Shown here: in pieces, positions 52,013 through 61,475 of the stretch
Layout: the number at the start of each line of letters is the position of its first letter
Position numbering within the stretch: the stretch's first letter is position 1
DNA from: Filimonas zeae
Lineage (GTDB): Bacteria; Bacteroidota; Bacteroidia; Chitinophagales; Chitinophagaceae
NCBI RefSeq assembly: GCF_014641615.1
Contig: NZ_BMIB01000002.1
Span: forward strand, 1-64,000
Direction: 5' to 3'
Length of the DNA stretch: 64,000 nucleotides
Program-made: the position numbers and the translations under genes
Notes under the pieces: model-generated
Told to the model about the DNA's origin: nothing
Databases searched by the model: none
The model's input: only the letters and a program-made list of their open reading frames with translations

Positions 52013-53122
52013 TTACCTGTATACACTTTTAATAGCCCGGCTATCCGGATGCGTTGGCTTTGCGTTCTCCGTTGCGTAACCATCCATTACTACAGATGCC
52101 CCCTCCCTTTTCAGCATGGTGTTATACACCGCTGCTTTCACCGCTTCCGGCAGTTGCGTGCGCGTAAGGTCCAGAAAAGTAAGCTGTGGTTGTGCAGCTA
52201 TATATGCAGTTAACAATGTTGCAGCAGCGCCGGTAAACTCGTTGGCTTTCGCGCCCAGCACCCGGGTGGAAGGCGCATATCCCAGATCCAGACTGCGCAG
52301 GTTTTTATTGTTACCCAATACAGCAAACAACTGCTCCATACCCTTATTGGTAATACCACAGCTGGCCAGGCTTAATTCTTCCAATGCTGAATTTACCATA
52401 AGGCCGGGCAACAGGTACTCCACGCCTTTATCCCCTATATTATTTACACTCAGATACAAAGCCTTTAAATGGCGGTTATGCAGCAATAAATGATTTACAT
52501 AACGCATATCTTCCGCAGTAAGGTAATTACCGCTCAGGTACAGCCTTTCTACTGTATTATTGTTAGCCAATGCTTCCAGCAACGCCGGTAAGGCCTGGCC
52601 CGCGCCAATGTTTACCAGATCTACCGTGCGGATGTGCGGGTTCTTTTGCAGCAAACGGATAACTGCAGCAACCCCCTGCTGCCCTACGGGGTTTCTTTTA
52701 AACCAGGTGCTTTTTACCGTATGGTTCTGCTCCAGCGCTTCGCAAATGGCAGCACAGCCTTCCTCTTCTATATAATTGCAGCCCAGGTAAACGGTTTCTA
52801 TGGTATTGTTTACTTTCAGCAAACCGGCAACCGCTTCCGCACCTGTGTTACCAAAGGCATTTGTGCCCAGCAGTATGTGCTTTATGGTGTGGTTGTGTTT
52901 CAGCGCATCTGCCACCAGTTGCATACCTTCTATACCCAGCTGCCGCTTACACATATCTAACCGGCCATCGGCGGTTACCGTACCCACCGGAAAAGGCAGG
53001 TCAGCAGCGGGCAACGGCTGGCTGGTATGCAAAAAATCAAGAACAGGCTGTAACTCCTGCCGGGTAAAAGGAAAATTTTCTTTTACATAATCTACCGGAC
53101 AAATAACAGGTTGTGTTTGCAT
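52013..53122 (-). CDS. Leucine-rich-repeat (ribonuclease-inhibitor type) protein
   Basis: 369 residues. After a ~55-residue head, nine or more LRRs of the RI/NLR kind: LVADALKHNHTIKHILLGTN, LLKVNNTIETVYLGCNYIEE, ALANNNTVERLYLSGNYLTA, LLLHNRHLKALYLSVNNIGD, LMVNSALEELSLASCGITNK. No signal peptide, so cytoplasmic. A protein-binding scaffold is likely. The ATG at 53122 is preferred over GTG at 53146, which would overlap the upstream SDR gene by 7 bp. Paired with the zinc-ribbon SDR upstream. Confidence 0.87.
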   Translation of the reverse strand: MQTQPVICPVDYVKENFPFTRQELQPVLDFLHTSQPLPAADLPFPVGTVTADGRLDMCKRQLGIEGMQLVADALKHNHTIKHILLGTNAFGNTGAEAVAGLLKVNNTIETVYLGCNYIEEEGCAAICEALEQNHTVKSTWFKRNPVGQQGVAAVIRLLQKNPHIRTVDLVNIGAGQALPALLEALANNNTVERLYLSGNYLTAEDMRYVNHLLLHNRHLKALYLSVNNIGDKGVEYLLPGLMVNSALEELSLASCGITNKGMEQLFAVLGNNKNLRSLDLGYAPSTRVLGAKANEFTGAAATLLTAYIAAQPQLTFLDLTRTQLPEAVKAAVYNTMLKREGASVVMDGYATENAKPTHPDSRAIKSVYR

Positions 53123-53139
53123 ATAGCGGAATAGGGTGG

Positions 53140-54591
53140 TTACCACGCGTGTGGCAAATAATCTTTTAAAAAGTGTCCAAACAAAGGCAGCTCCGGCCGG
53201 GTTAACCCCTGCACTACCGGGTCGTAAATACGGGCCATACCATCCGTTTCATCTAACGGCGGCACAAAAGCTTCCTCCTCATACAACCGTTCTTTTTTGG
53301 GGTGCGGATTTTCCTGGGTAATCCATCCGGTATCTACACTGTTCATAAAAATCTGATCCAGCGCATACTCCTGGGCAGCCGTGCGCGTCATCATGTTCAA
53401 TGCTGCTTTGGCCATATTGGTATGCGGGTGAAAAGGTGTTTTGGAAGAGCGGTTAAACTGCCCTTCCATAGCCGATACGTTAATGATAAACTTTCTATCA
53501 AAAGGCGATCGCTGTAACATAGGCCGTAACTGACTGTTCAGCATAAACGGTACGGTTACATTTACCAGCTGGGTTTCCAGCATCTCTACGGTATCTATAT
53601 GCTGCAACAGCTGTGTCCAGCTGTTATCCGGGCGCAGATCAATCTGCTGATGGTCTTTATCAAAACGGTTGGCCGGAAATAAAGCTTCGGTTTCCGGTAG
53701 CGATAGCTGTTTTTCCCAGCCGCCGGTTACAAACCGGTACGATTGCTCCAGCACCAGACAAGCCTTCAGCGCCTCCGGCAATGGTGTATAATCGGTTTCC
53801 TCCAGCAGATGCCGGTAAAACGCGGGCGGGCGGCGTACTGTTTGGGCAGCATTATTAATCAGTATATCCAGATGCGGCTGTTGCGTTTGAAAGTATTGTA
53901 TAAAGCTGTTTACCTGCCCCAGATTGCGAAAATCCAGTGCAGCCACTTTTAACCTATGCCCCCATTCTGCAAAATCCGGCTCCTGGCCAAAACGGGTTAC
54001 TGCATCTTTAGCAAAACGGGTGGTTACCCAAACCGTTGCCCCATCCCGCAACATACGCAGTGCGGTTAAGTAGCCTATTTTAATTCTGCCCCCGGTAATC
54101 AGTGCTACACGCCCGGCAAGATCGGCACGCTGGTTACGGCGGCTATAGTTAAAGGCCGCGCAGGTGGGGCATAACAGGTGATAGAAAAAATGCACCTCTT
54201 TATAAGGTGTTTTACAACTGTAACATTTTTGAAAACGATACAGTTGCAACAGCGGCGTAGCCCCGGCCGCCCCACTGCTATCCGGCTGCTCATATTTGCG
54301 ATACAGCTGTGTTTGGGGCAACAGCACCTTTTTATCGTATTGCCGTAACACATCCTGCTGTTGCGATAGCTTTTGTACCTTTTGCAGAGAAAGGTTTTGA
54401 ACGGTATATACCAGCTTTTGCTGCTCTGCTTCGGCCACACGCTCCTTATTGTCTTTTTTAGCGCGGCGGTGCAACCTGGTTACCAGCCCCTTTAAACGCA
54501 GGTCGTCCGGCGCCTGATCAGGATCGCGCGATAATACCTGCAACACTTTTATGCAGGCATCCCATTCCTCTTTTGTAAACTCCTTTTTCAA
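53140..54591 (-). CDS. SDR with N-terminal extension and zinc ribbon
   Basis: 483 residues, about twice a normal SDR. The first ~110 residues are helical, followed by a zinc-ribbon-like FQKCYSCKTPYKEVHFFYHL LCPTCAAFNY (two CxxC pairs). Then the SDR domain: GRVALITGGRIKIGY, TTRFAKDA, ILINNAAQTVRRPPAFYRHL, INVSAMEGQF and HTNMAKAALNMMTR, where MAK (not YxxxK) occupies the usual Tyr-Lys site, so activity is uncertain. The apparent start is TTG at 54591 with a -7 box upstream. It leads into the LRR gene 17 bp downstream. Confidence 0.86.
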   Translation of the reverse strand: MKKEFTKEEWDACIKVLQVLSRDPDQAPDDLRLKGLVTRLHRRAKKDNKERVAEAEQQKLVYTVQNLSLQKVQKLSQQQDVLRQYDKKVLLPQTQLYRKYEQPDSSGAAGATPLLQLYRFQKCYSCKTPYKEVHFFYHLLCPTCAAFNYSRRNQRADLAGRVALITGGRIKIGYLTALRMLRDGATVWVTTRFAKDAVTRFGQEPDFAEWGHRLKVAALDFRNLGQVNSFIQYFQTQQPHLDILINNAAQTVRRPPAFYRHLLEETDYTPLPEALKACLVLEQSYRFVTGGWEKQLSLPETEALFPANRFDKDHQQIDLRPDNSWTQLLQHIDTVEMLETQLVNVTVPFMLNSQLRPMLQRSPFDRKFIINVSAMEGQFNRSSKTPFHPHTNMAKAALNMMTRTAAQEYALDQIFMNSVDTGWITQENPHPKKERLYEEEAFVPPLDETDGMARIYDPVVQGLTRPELPLFGHFLKDYLPHAW

Positions 54592-54610
54592 ACAGTAAAT
54601 TTAGGGTGCC

Positions 54611-54618
54611 CAAAAATA
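54611..54618 (-). promoter_or_regulatory. Putative -7 box for the zinc-ribbon SDR gene
   Basis: Minus strand TATTTTTG matches TAnnTTTG, 19 bp before the TTG start at 54591. Confidence 0.45.
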
Positions 54619-54774
54619 GACAACTGATGAAGATTTTTAGAATCTTTTAACCTGGATGGCACGCCACACAACTGGTATAAACTAAGCCGCGCTAACCGGC
54701 AATCGTAGCAGGTAGTATATGCCAAAGCTTTGCCTGTATATGCATTAAGTACTATATTGCCCCAAACTACCCCC

Positions 54775-55404
54775 ATGAATCCTTTTAAAAACAGGTTGTT
54801 CATTTTCTTATGCTTGCTTTTAATAACACCTTTCTTTCATTCACTATATGCGCAAAAGCACAATCCGCTACTACAGTTTCTGCAAAACAACTTCGATTCC
54901 GTTATTGTATACCATCGTTATTCTGCATGGCGTACAGAACCACATTATGAAATTGTGGCAAAGGAAAATAAGAGAACTTATGCGTTTATCTATAAAAACC
55001 CATATGTGTATATTGGGGCACAACCCGGCATTATGAAAAGCCGCCTGATAAAAGAAGCCCTTCTGTTTAAAAATACAGTACCAGACACCAACCGCTATCT
55101 GGTGCCCGCCAGAGTATACAACGAAAAGAGCGATAGCTTATGGCATACACTTACCGCAGCTGATTTCTGGAACCTGAATGATAGCCTGGGCAAACAAAAC
55201 AGTTGTAACACACCCGGGGGTGGCATTTTTTCTTCATATGATGCAGAAGAGGTCAGGTTGTTTTTTATTACACGCACGGCCATTATGCAAAAATCCTTTT
55301 ACGATCCGGAGGAGTTTGATAAAGCCTGCTCTGATGATATTAACCGGAAAAAAGTGATAGCCGCCCGTAAAGCATTTGCATATTATCTGACTGCGCAGTT
55401 TTAA
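54775..55404 (+). CDS. Secreted hypothetical protein, 209 aa
   Basis: Signal peptide (RLFIFLCLLLITPFFHSLYA) with ATG at 54775. The mature part (DSVIVYHRYSAWRTEPHYEI, KNPYVYIGAQPG, HTLTAADFWNLNDSLGKQNS) is beta-rich with a single Cys pair. No family recognised. Monocistronic; convergent with the GH95 gene. Confidence 0.7.
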   Translation: MNPFKNRLFIFLCLLLITPFFHSLYAQKHNPLLQFLQNNFDSVIVYHRYSAWRTEPHYEIVAKENKRTYAFIYKNPYVYIGAQPGIMKSRLIKEALLFKNTVPDTNRYLVPARVYNEKSDSLWHTLTAADFWNLNDSLGKQNSCNTPGGGIFSSYDAEEVRLFFITRTAIMQKSFYDPEEFDKACSDDINRKKVIAARKAFAYYLTAQF

Positions 55405-55416
55405 AACAGGGCATAA

Positions 55417-55447
55417 CAAAAAAAGGCTGTAGAAACAGCCCTCGTTT
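55417..55447. terminator. Bidirectional terminator between secreted protein and GH95 genes
   Basis: Stem GGCTGT / ACAGCC with a four-base loop. The minus side is followed by seven T and the plus side by a T-run after CTCG. Confidence 0.7.
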
Positions 55448-55467
55448 TTGCGTATGAGTGTAAAATA

Positions 55468-57948
55468 TTATTTATGGCTAAACTTATATACAGCACCCGC
55501 TCTGGTATCTATATCATATTCAAACACCCTAGCTATAGTTACTGCATCCAGTTTTGCTTTCTCAGAAACCAGCGGCTTCTGAATAGCAGGCACATCAAAC
55601 AACACATTGGCGTTTTTACCTTGTGCAGGCTTCAGATTGCCTTTATCAGCAGCCTTTACTTCGCCATAGCTACGTATACGGCAGTTGCCACCCAGCTTTG
55701 AGGTGATAGTGGCTTTTACCAAACGATGATTTTTCCATTCTATATCTACCACAAATCCACCACGTGCAACCAATCCGCTTACCTTGCCATCGGGCCAGTT
55801 ATCCGGCAATGCAGGTAACAGATGAATAGCCCCATCGTGCGATTGTAACAGCATTTCAGCAATACCAGAGGTACATCCGAAATTACCGTCAATCTGAAAA
55901 GGTGGATGCGCATCAAACAGGTTGGGGTAAGTGCCTCCCTGCTGCCCTTTGGTTTCCTGTGGTGCAGGTGTTAACTGATCGGCAATCAACTTATAAGCAT
56001 GATTACCATCCTGCAAACGCGCCCACCAGTTTACTTTCCAGCCCATAGACCAGCCGGTAGATTTATCGCCACGGTTTATAAGCGCAGTGCGTGATGCATA
56101 AAATAAATCGGGATGTAAATAGGGCGACACCTGGTTAGCCGGATACAGACCATACAAATGCGATACGTGCCTGTGTGTGCTTTTAGGTCTGTCCCAATCC
56201 TGCAACCATTCCTGCAACTGACCGTACTGGCCAATCTGCATAGGTGGCAACCTATCACGCATACGGCGTAACGTATCTGCCAGGGCTTTATCGGTTTGTA
56301 ACAATTCCGCTGCGGTAATGGCATTGGAAAACACATCAAACACCAGCTGATTATCCATAGTAGTGCCACCGGTAATTCCTGCACCACCTTCAAAACTATT
56401 TTCGGGCGACATAGAGGGTGCCACTACCAGCCAGCGGTGCGTAGGCTCTTCCTGCAGCACATCTGCATAAAACAAAGCGGCGCCTTTCAGTACCGGATAA
56501 TACTCTTTTAAAAAGGCTTTATCACCCGTATACAGGTAGTGGTACCACAGGTGCTGGGTAAGCCATGCCCCGCCCATAGGCCACATGCCAAAGAAGCCGC
56601 CGTCTACTATACCGGTAATACGCCACAAATCGGTATTATGGTGGGTATTCCAGCCACGGGCACGATACATTTTAGCAGCACTCTCCTGCCCGGTTACAGA
56701 CAGGTCTTTTATCATATCAAACAATGGCTGATGCAGATCAGACAAATTGGTAGGCTCTGCCGGCCAGTAATTCATTTCTGTATTGATATTGATGGTATAC
56801 TTACTACCCCAGGGCGGGCTCACTTTATCATTCCACTTACCCTGCAGGTTGGTGGGCTGTGTGCCCGGTTGCGAACCCGATATCAGCAGGTAGCGGCCAA
56901 ACTGAAAATACAACGCCACCAATTGCGGATCGGGTGTGGTACCAAATTCGGCTACACGTATATCGGTTGTTTTCTGCACCTGACCCGTTGTTCCTAGATC
57001 CAGCTGCACACGGTCAAAGTACTTTTTATAAGCTTTAATGTGTGCTGCCCTGGCATCCGCATATTTACGGGTAACAGCGGTTTGCAGAAAGCGCTGTACT
57101 TTGGCAGCCGCATCGCCACTGATATCTTTGTAAGATTTCACATTTGTTCCAATACTGATATATAGCGTAACGGCATTAGCACCCTGTATATTCAGTACCG
57201 TATCAGCAGTTGTGATGGCACCACCTTCTGTTACCGGTTGAATACGGGCATCAAAATTTACCCGGCCGGTTTTATTACCTGCGTTGCCAGAGGTGCCTGT
57301 AAGCACCAGCTGACCGTTAGCTGCTTTTACAGCAGCAATACGCTGTGGGCTGCCTGCACCCAACTGGCAGGAAATACTGCCGGGTTTGTTTGCCGTAAGC
57401 CTTACGATAATTACACCATCCGTTAAAGAAGCAAACATTTCGCGGTTATACACCACACCCTTGTATTCATAATTTACCGTGGTTACCGCTTTGCTGATGT
57501 CCAGCTCGCGGCGGTAAGATTTTACCTGTTCATGACCGGGAAAACGAATCAGTAAATCACCCACCGGTTGATAAGGCATACCGTAGTTGTTGTCCGCAGC
57601 AGCATGGCGCGGAAAGTTACGGGTGCTCATGTCCTGCGCCTCCTTGTACTTTCCTTCAAAAATCAGTTTGCGTATGCCTTGTATACTGTCGTATACATCC
57701 GGCTTTACATTTACATTGTTCCCGGGCTCTCCCGCCCAAACGGTTTCCTCATTCAGCTGCAGCCGCTCCAGCGCACTACCGCCAAACACCATTGCCGCCA
57801 GCCTGCCATTGCCTACCGGCAAAGCTTCGTTCCAGTTTGCCGCAGGCTTATCGTACCACAGCCGCATTAGTTGATCCTGCTGCTGTGCGGTGGCATTCAT
57901 ACATCCCGCCACCAGTAAACATGTCAGTCCTATTAATTTCCTGATCAT
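55468..57948 (-). CDS. GH95 alpha-L-fucosidase/galactosidase-like enzyme
   Basis: 826 residues; lipoprotein-like signal ([17 protein letters not shown]). GH95 hallmarks: [70 protein letters not shown] and the C-terminal [19 protein letters not shown]. The family removes alpha-1,2-L-fucose or alpha-L-galactose from plant glycans such as xyloglucan or rhamnogalacturonan. It sits 20 bp after the pectinesterase gene, which favours a pectin side-chain substrate. Confidence 0.93.
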   Translation of the reverse strand: MIRKLIGLTCLLVAGCMNATAQQQDQLMRLWYDKPAANWNEALPVGNGRLAAMVFGGSALERLQLNEETVWAGEPGNNVNVKPDVYDSIQGIRKLIFEGKYKEAQDMSTRNFPRHAAADNNYGMPYQPVGDLLIRFPGHEQVKSYRRELDISKAVTTVNYEYKGVVYNREMFASLTDGVIIVRLTANKPGSISCQLGAGSPQRIAAVKAANGQLVLTGTSGNAGNKTGRVNFDARIQPVTEGGAITTADTVLNIQGANAVTLYISIGTNVKSYKDISGDAAAKVQRFLQTAVTRKYADARAAHIKAYKKYFDRVQLDLGTTGQVQKTTDIRVAEFGTTPDPQLVALYFQFGRYLLISGSQPGTQPTNLQGKWNDKVSPPWGSKYTININTEMNYWPAEPTNLSDLHQPLFDMIKDLSVTGQESAAKMYRARGWNTHHNTDLWRITGIVDGGFFGMWPMGGAWLTQHLWYHYLYTGDKAFLKEYYPVLKGAALFYADVLQEEPTHRWLVVAPSMSPENSFEGGAGITGGTTMDNQLVFDVFSNAITAAELLQTDKALADTLRRMRDRLPPMQIGQYGQLQEWLQDWDRPKSTHRHVSHLYGLYPANQVSPYLHPDLFYASRTALINRGDKSTGWSMGWKVNWWARLQDGNHAYKLIADQLTPAPQETKGQQGGTYPNLFDAHPPFQIDGNFGCTSGIAEMLLQSHDGAIHLLPALPDNWPDGKVSGLVARGGFVVDIEWKNHRLVKATITSKLGGNCRIRSYGEVKAADKGNLKPAQGKNANVLFDVPAIQKPLVSEKAKLDAVTIARVFEYDIDTRAGAVYKFSHK

Positions 57949-57968
57949 TTTTATGATTTATAGATTCA

Positions 57969-59000
57969 CTAAGGTTTCCATCCATCTTTACCACCCAGCA
58001 CTTTTTGCAGTGTGTAGTTTTCTGCCTGCGCTTTGGTAAGCTGCTTAATGCCCGCCCAGGAAGCACGTTGCGAAAAATCGGCCCCTGCGCCGCTGTTAGC
58101 ATATTCAACCAGCTGCAAACTATCGCTGGTGGCAGCATAATCCATATGCCAGGTGGTAGGCCATCCCTTAGGATCAATCTGGCTGCACAGGTCAGAGTTC
58201 AGAATAGCTACTTTAGGGTAATTGTGCCAGGGGCGGCCAAGCGCCACCGGTCGGCTATCGTCCTTTATATTGGGGCTGCCTTTTACAAACGTAAACCGGC
58301 AGTTATTGAACACAAAGCCGTAAGGCTGGCTTGCTTTGGTAGAAGGGGCCGTAATCCAACCGCCGCCAAAACTGGCTATTTCGCATTGCTCAAAAAAGCC
58401 GATACCGCCACCGTAGATATAATCGGTGCGCCCCAGTATGTAACAGTTTTCAAAGTAATTACGCTTACCATCTTCCGCCAGCAATACCGTATCCTGATAA
58501 CCGGTAATAATGCAGTTTCTGAAAATGATTTTATCGCCGCGCAGGGTCAGCGCCAGTGCCTGACCTACGTTGCCGGCAGTATTTTTTACCGTCAGGTTTT
58601 CTACTACCACTTCATCTGCCACAATAGTAAGTGTGGCCGAAGTACGTATCAGCTCCTTATTGTCTTTCCATTTCTGCCACAGCGTATCCGGACATTTATT
58701 TTGCGAGGCAGGGCTGTTACAATCATAAATAGCATAACTGATAATGGTTTGCTCCCGGCTTTCTCCCAGCAGCTTCAACTGTTTCTTATCTGCCGGAATA
58801 ATCAGCTTTTCTGTGCTGTAATTACCTTTCTTAATAAATATGACCACTGGTTCTACGCTGTTGGATGGTGCTGCGTTAATGGCCTGCTGAATAGTGGTAT
58901 ATTGGCCGGAACCATCCTGCGCCACCACTATCTGTTTTTGTTTTGCTGTGCCTGACGAAAAGATGCAAGCCAGCGCTACTACTGCCTTCAATAGAAACAT
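57969..59000 (-). CDS. Pectinesterase (CE8)
   Basis: 343 residues with signal peptide (MFLLKAVVALACIFSSGTA). Parallel beta-helix with the motifs VVAQDGSGQYTTIQQAINAA, ITGYQDTVLLAEDGKRNYFE, YILGRTDYIYGGG (catalytic Asp in RTD) and LGRPWHNY (Arg). It de-esterifies pectin so that lyases and polygalacturonases can cut it. Start at ATG 59000; a longer frame reaches 59069 but adds a non-signal head. First gene of an operon with GH95. Confidence 0.92.
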   Translation of the reverse strand: MFLLKAVVALACIFSSGTAKQKQIVVAQDGSGQYTTIQQAINAAPSNSVEPVVIFIKKGNYSTEKLIIPADKKQLKLLGESREQTIISYAIYDCNSPASQNKCPDTLWQKWKDNKELIRTSATLTIVADEVVVENLTVKNTAGNVGQALALTLRGDKIIFRNCIITGYQDTVLLAEDGKRNYFENCYILGRTDYIYGGGIGFFEQCEIASFGGGWITAPSTKASQPYGFVFNNCRFTFVKGSPNIKDDSRPVALGRPWHNYPKVAILNSDLCSQIDPKGWPTTWHMDYAATSDSLQLVEYANSGAGADFSQRASWAGIKQLTKAQAENYTLQKVLGGKDGWKP

Positions 59001-59118
59001 AGATGTGATTTGATTTAAAAGAAGATTGTATGTTTTGCAGAGAGGCCGCGTAAACAAATACAGGCACAAGAAAGTGCAACAGCAATCCGTTAACTATTCA
59101 TCTGGCTCAGCACAACAA

Positions 59119-59212
59119 GCAACCGGTTTGCGTACCAGTCATTACAACCAACCCGCAACCGATTGCATATTATAAACAATATCTGATACTCTTTTAAAAA
59201 TATCCGCAATCG
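59119..59212. promoter_or_regulatory. Repeated GCAAYCG motifs in the pectinesterase upstream region
   Basis: In the 329-bp gap before the pectinesterase gene, GCAACCG occurs at 59119 (within a near-palindrome GCAACCGGTTTGC) and 59155. CGATTGC at 59160-59166 is mirrored by GCAATCG at 59206-59212. This spacing of half-sites could be an activator or repressor site. No protein is implied; the rest of the gap holds nothing else seen except the -7 box at 59299. Confidence 0.35.
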
Positions 59213-59298
59213 TTTCCGTTGTTGTGGTAGTACAAACAAGGCGTAACTCCCCCCTTAACTTGTCGTTTTTGCACATCAACGTCCACGTGGCATCTCAG

Positions 59299-59306
59299 TA
59301 CATTTG
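59299..59306 (+). promoter_or_regulatory. Putative -7 box for the VOC gene
   Basis: TACATTTG, a full TAnnTTTG match, 24 bp before the ATG at 59330. Confidence 0.5.
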
Positions 59307-59329
59307 AATACACAAAATCAGAAACAGTT

Positions 59330-59740
59330 ATGGCAACACAAATATTTGTGAATTTACCTGTTAAAGACCTCAACAGGTCTAAAGCGTTTTTCACCCAACT
59401 GGGCTATACATTTAATCAGCAGTTTACCGACGAGAAAGCAGCCTGTATGATTGTGAGCGACACTATTTATGTAATGCTGCTGATTGAATCTTTTTTCCAG
59501 ACTTTTACGAAGAAGGAAATTGCAGATGCCCGTAAAACAGTGGAATGCTCCATAGCCCTGTCTGCCGGCAGCAAAGAAGCTGTGAACGAAATGGTGGACA
59601 AGGCAGTAGCAGCTGGCGCCACTATACCTAATGACGCCAGTGATTATGGCTTTATGTACCAGCACAGCTTTGACGATCTGGATGGTCACCATTGGGAATA
59701 CATATGGATGGACCCTAACGGTGCCCCTGAAAATAAGTAA
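59330..59740 (+). CDS. VOC-superfamily (glyoxalase-like) protein
   Basis: 136 residues: IFVNLPVKDLNRSKAFFTQL GYTF, VMLLIESFFQTF and SFDDLDGHHWEYIWMDP, typical of the lactoylglutathione-lyase-like subgroup. His and Glu in HHWEY could bind metal. Substrate unknown. It lies within the pectin region but is not obviously part of it. Confidence 0.9.
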   Translation: MATQIFVNLPVKDLNRSKAFFTQLGYTFNQQFTDEKAACMIVSDTIYVMLLIESFFQTFTKKEIADARKTVECSIALSAGSKEAVNEMVDKAVAAGATIPNDASDYGFMYQHSFDDLDGHHWEYIWMDPNGAPENK

Positions 59741-59748
59741 TAACAACA

Positions 59749-59772
59749 ATGCCCCGGGGTTTTCCGGGGCAT
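59749..59772. terminator. Hairpin terminator between the VOC and GH28 genes
   Basis: Nine-bp stem ATGCCCCGG / CCGGGGCAT in the convergent gap. Flanking T-rich tracts are weak, so termination efficiency is uncertain. Confidence 0.6.
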
Positions 59773-59796
59773 GTACTATAGAATAACTAAAACGAA

Positions 59797-60990
59797 CTAA
59801 TACTGAACACCTTCACTGTTGTTTACGGTGTACTGTGGCTTACTACCAGAGGCAGACTGCACGTTGGTAAACTGTACCTTCTCTGCATCGTTCACCAGCA
59901 CCTTTGCATTTTGTTCCGGCGTTTTTACGTTGATAAACTGTACGTTTTTCAGGCGATGTGCAGGATCTTTAAAACCATTGATATTAATCACCGGGTCTTT
60001 ACCACCGGCGGCTGACAGGTCTATATTGCGGAAAATAAAATTTTCAAACGTAGGTATCTGCGGGGCAGCTTCACCATCGTTATTGTAATTAACCGCGGAA
60101 AAGATAGTAATCTGTAACAACTGGCAATCCCGTACCGTTACATTCTTTACATAACCACCTCTGTCTTTTGTACCCTTAATCTGCATGCCATGCAGCAGGG
60201 CCCCCGCCTTACAATCTTGCACCAGCACCTCACTTACACCGCCTGACATTTCAGAACCAATGGAAATACCATGACCATTTTTAAAGTCGCAATCGGTAAT
60301 GCGTACGTTGCGGGTGGGCTTGCCTACATAATATCCTTCCGGGTTTTTACCGGATTTAATAGCTATACAATCATCACCCGTATTAAATGTACAGTTGAAA
60401 ATATAGCAGTCGGTAGACGAGTCCGGATCAATACCATCACCATTGTGAATGCCTTTGGTAATAATATTGAGGTTATTACAGGTAACATTATTACTGTAGA
60501 TATAGTGGATAGTCCAGCTGGGCGGCTCTGTAATGGTTAAACCCGAGATACATACATCCTGGCAGTTCATCAGGCATATCAGCCTTCCCCGTATTCTCAG
60601 GCCTCCACTGCTCTTCATAGCATCGCCCAGTTTTCTGCCACCGCCGGCAATAGTGCCTTCACCAGTAATACGCAGATTTTTTACATTGTAACTGCCATCG
60701 CGGTTAAGCGTGCCGGCATTCAGCAGGCTGGCGTAAGTTTTCATTTCCCAACCTTCAAAACGGTTCAGCATCATAGGCAGGTAATCATCCGGCGCTACAG
60801 AACCTTTTAACACACCGTCTTTCTCAATGTACAGGGTCATATTACTTTTCAAAAAAAGGGCACCGGAAATAAACGTGCCTTTGGGTATATATACAGTACC
60901 ACCTTCTGTGCAGGCATTAATAGCCGCCTGTATGGCACGGGTGTTTACAAGAGAATCGGCTTTAGCACCGTAATCCAGAATATTAAACAC
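59797..60990 (-). CDS. GH28 polygalacturonase-like catalytic part (split gene)
   Basis: About 397 residues from GTG at 60990 (VFNILDYGAKADSLVNTRAI). Right-handed beta-helix with GH28 catalytic Asp residues in IHNGDGIDPDSS, FNTGDDCIAIKSG and GHGISIGSEMSGGV. It lacks its own signal peptide. In the same frame the upstream codons read RTSFRFTTTAPGKVF, which would continue the FN3 fragment at 60992-61321 if one base were removed near 61033. It therefore looks like the second half of a frameshifted gene. It would cleave galacturonan or related pectin backbones. Confidence 0.88.
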   Translation of the reverse strand: MFNILDYGAKADSLVNTRAIQAAINACTEGGTVYIPKGTFISGALFLKSNMTLYIEKDGVLKGSVAPDDYLPMMLNRFEGWEMKTYASLLNAGTLNRDGSYNVKNLRITGEGTIAGGGRKLGDAMKSSGGLRIRGRLICLMNCQDVCISGLTITEPPSWTIHYIYSNNVTCNNLNIITKGIHNGDGIDPDSSTDCYIFNCTFNTGDDCIAIKSGKNPEGYYVGKPTRNVRITDCDFKNGHGISIGSEMSGGVSEVLVQDCKAGALLHGMQIKGTKDRGGYVKNVTVRDCQLLQITIFSAVNYNNDGEAAPQIPTFENFIFRNIDLSAAGGKDPVININGFKDPAHRLKNVQFINVKTPEQNAKVLVNDAEKVQFTNVQSASGSKPQYTVNNSEGVQY

Positions 60991-60991
60991 C

Positions 60992-61321
60992 TTACCGGGA
61001 GCGGTAGTTGTAAAGCGGAAACTGGTGCGGGCTTTTAGCCTTTACACCGGCCACGCCTATTTCCAGTTTGTATGTGGTAGCAGGCTGTAAATCTGTAAGT
61101 ATATAATTGGTGGCACGGGTAACGTTCAGAGGTTTTCCATTTAATATCAGCTGATACCCGTTGGCAGCATCTTCCTGCTTATCCCATAAAATGGTAGCCG
61201 TAGTAGCAGAAACACTTCCCGGAGCTGTAAGCAGGTTCCAGGGGTTTGCAGGCATGGCAGCGGCGGCATAGGCAAACAATACCAACATAGCCGCTATAAC
61301 GTAACGGCACAGATTTTTCAT
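60992..61321 (-). pseudogene. N-terminal signal peptide and FN3 fragment of the split GH28 gene
   Basis: About 109 residues from ATG 61321: a signal peptide (VIAAMLVLFAYAAAAMPANP) and a fibronectin-type-III-like domain (GSVSATTATILWDKQEDAAN, YILTDLQPATTYKLEIGVAG). Shortly after VAGVKAKS the frame goes off into a short tail (PHQFPLYNYRSR) and stops at 60992. The GH28 frame is one base off. Bacteroidota GH28 enzymes commonly have exactly this signal-FN3-GH28 order in one protein. A single extra base in the TTTT run (61033-61036 on the plus strand) would explain it. Confidence 0.78.
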
Positions 61322-61475
61322 AACATTCATAACAGGCATATTGTAATATGGCAATAACAGGAAGGCTTTGGACATTCTTTTGAAAACGTGGTTTAGTACA
61401 CAGTTATAAAGTGCACCAATTTATAGGAAAAAAAAACAATCAGAATCCTGTACTTTCATGCCCGGGGAATACAAA

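Noticed and set aside
61033..61036. Programmed ribosomal frameshift site in the GH28 gene
   Set aside because: Only a four-base homopolymer and no clear slippery heptamer or downstream stimulator were seen; a mutation or sequencing error is simpler. Kept open in the finding.
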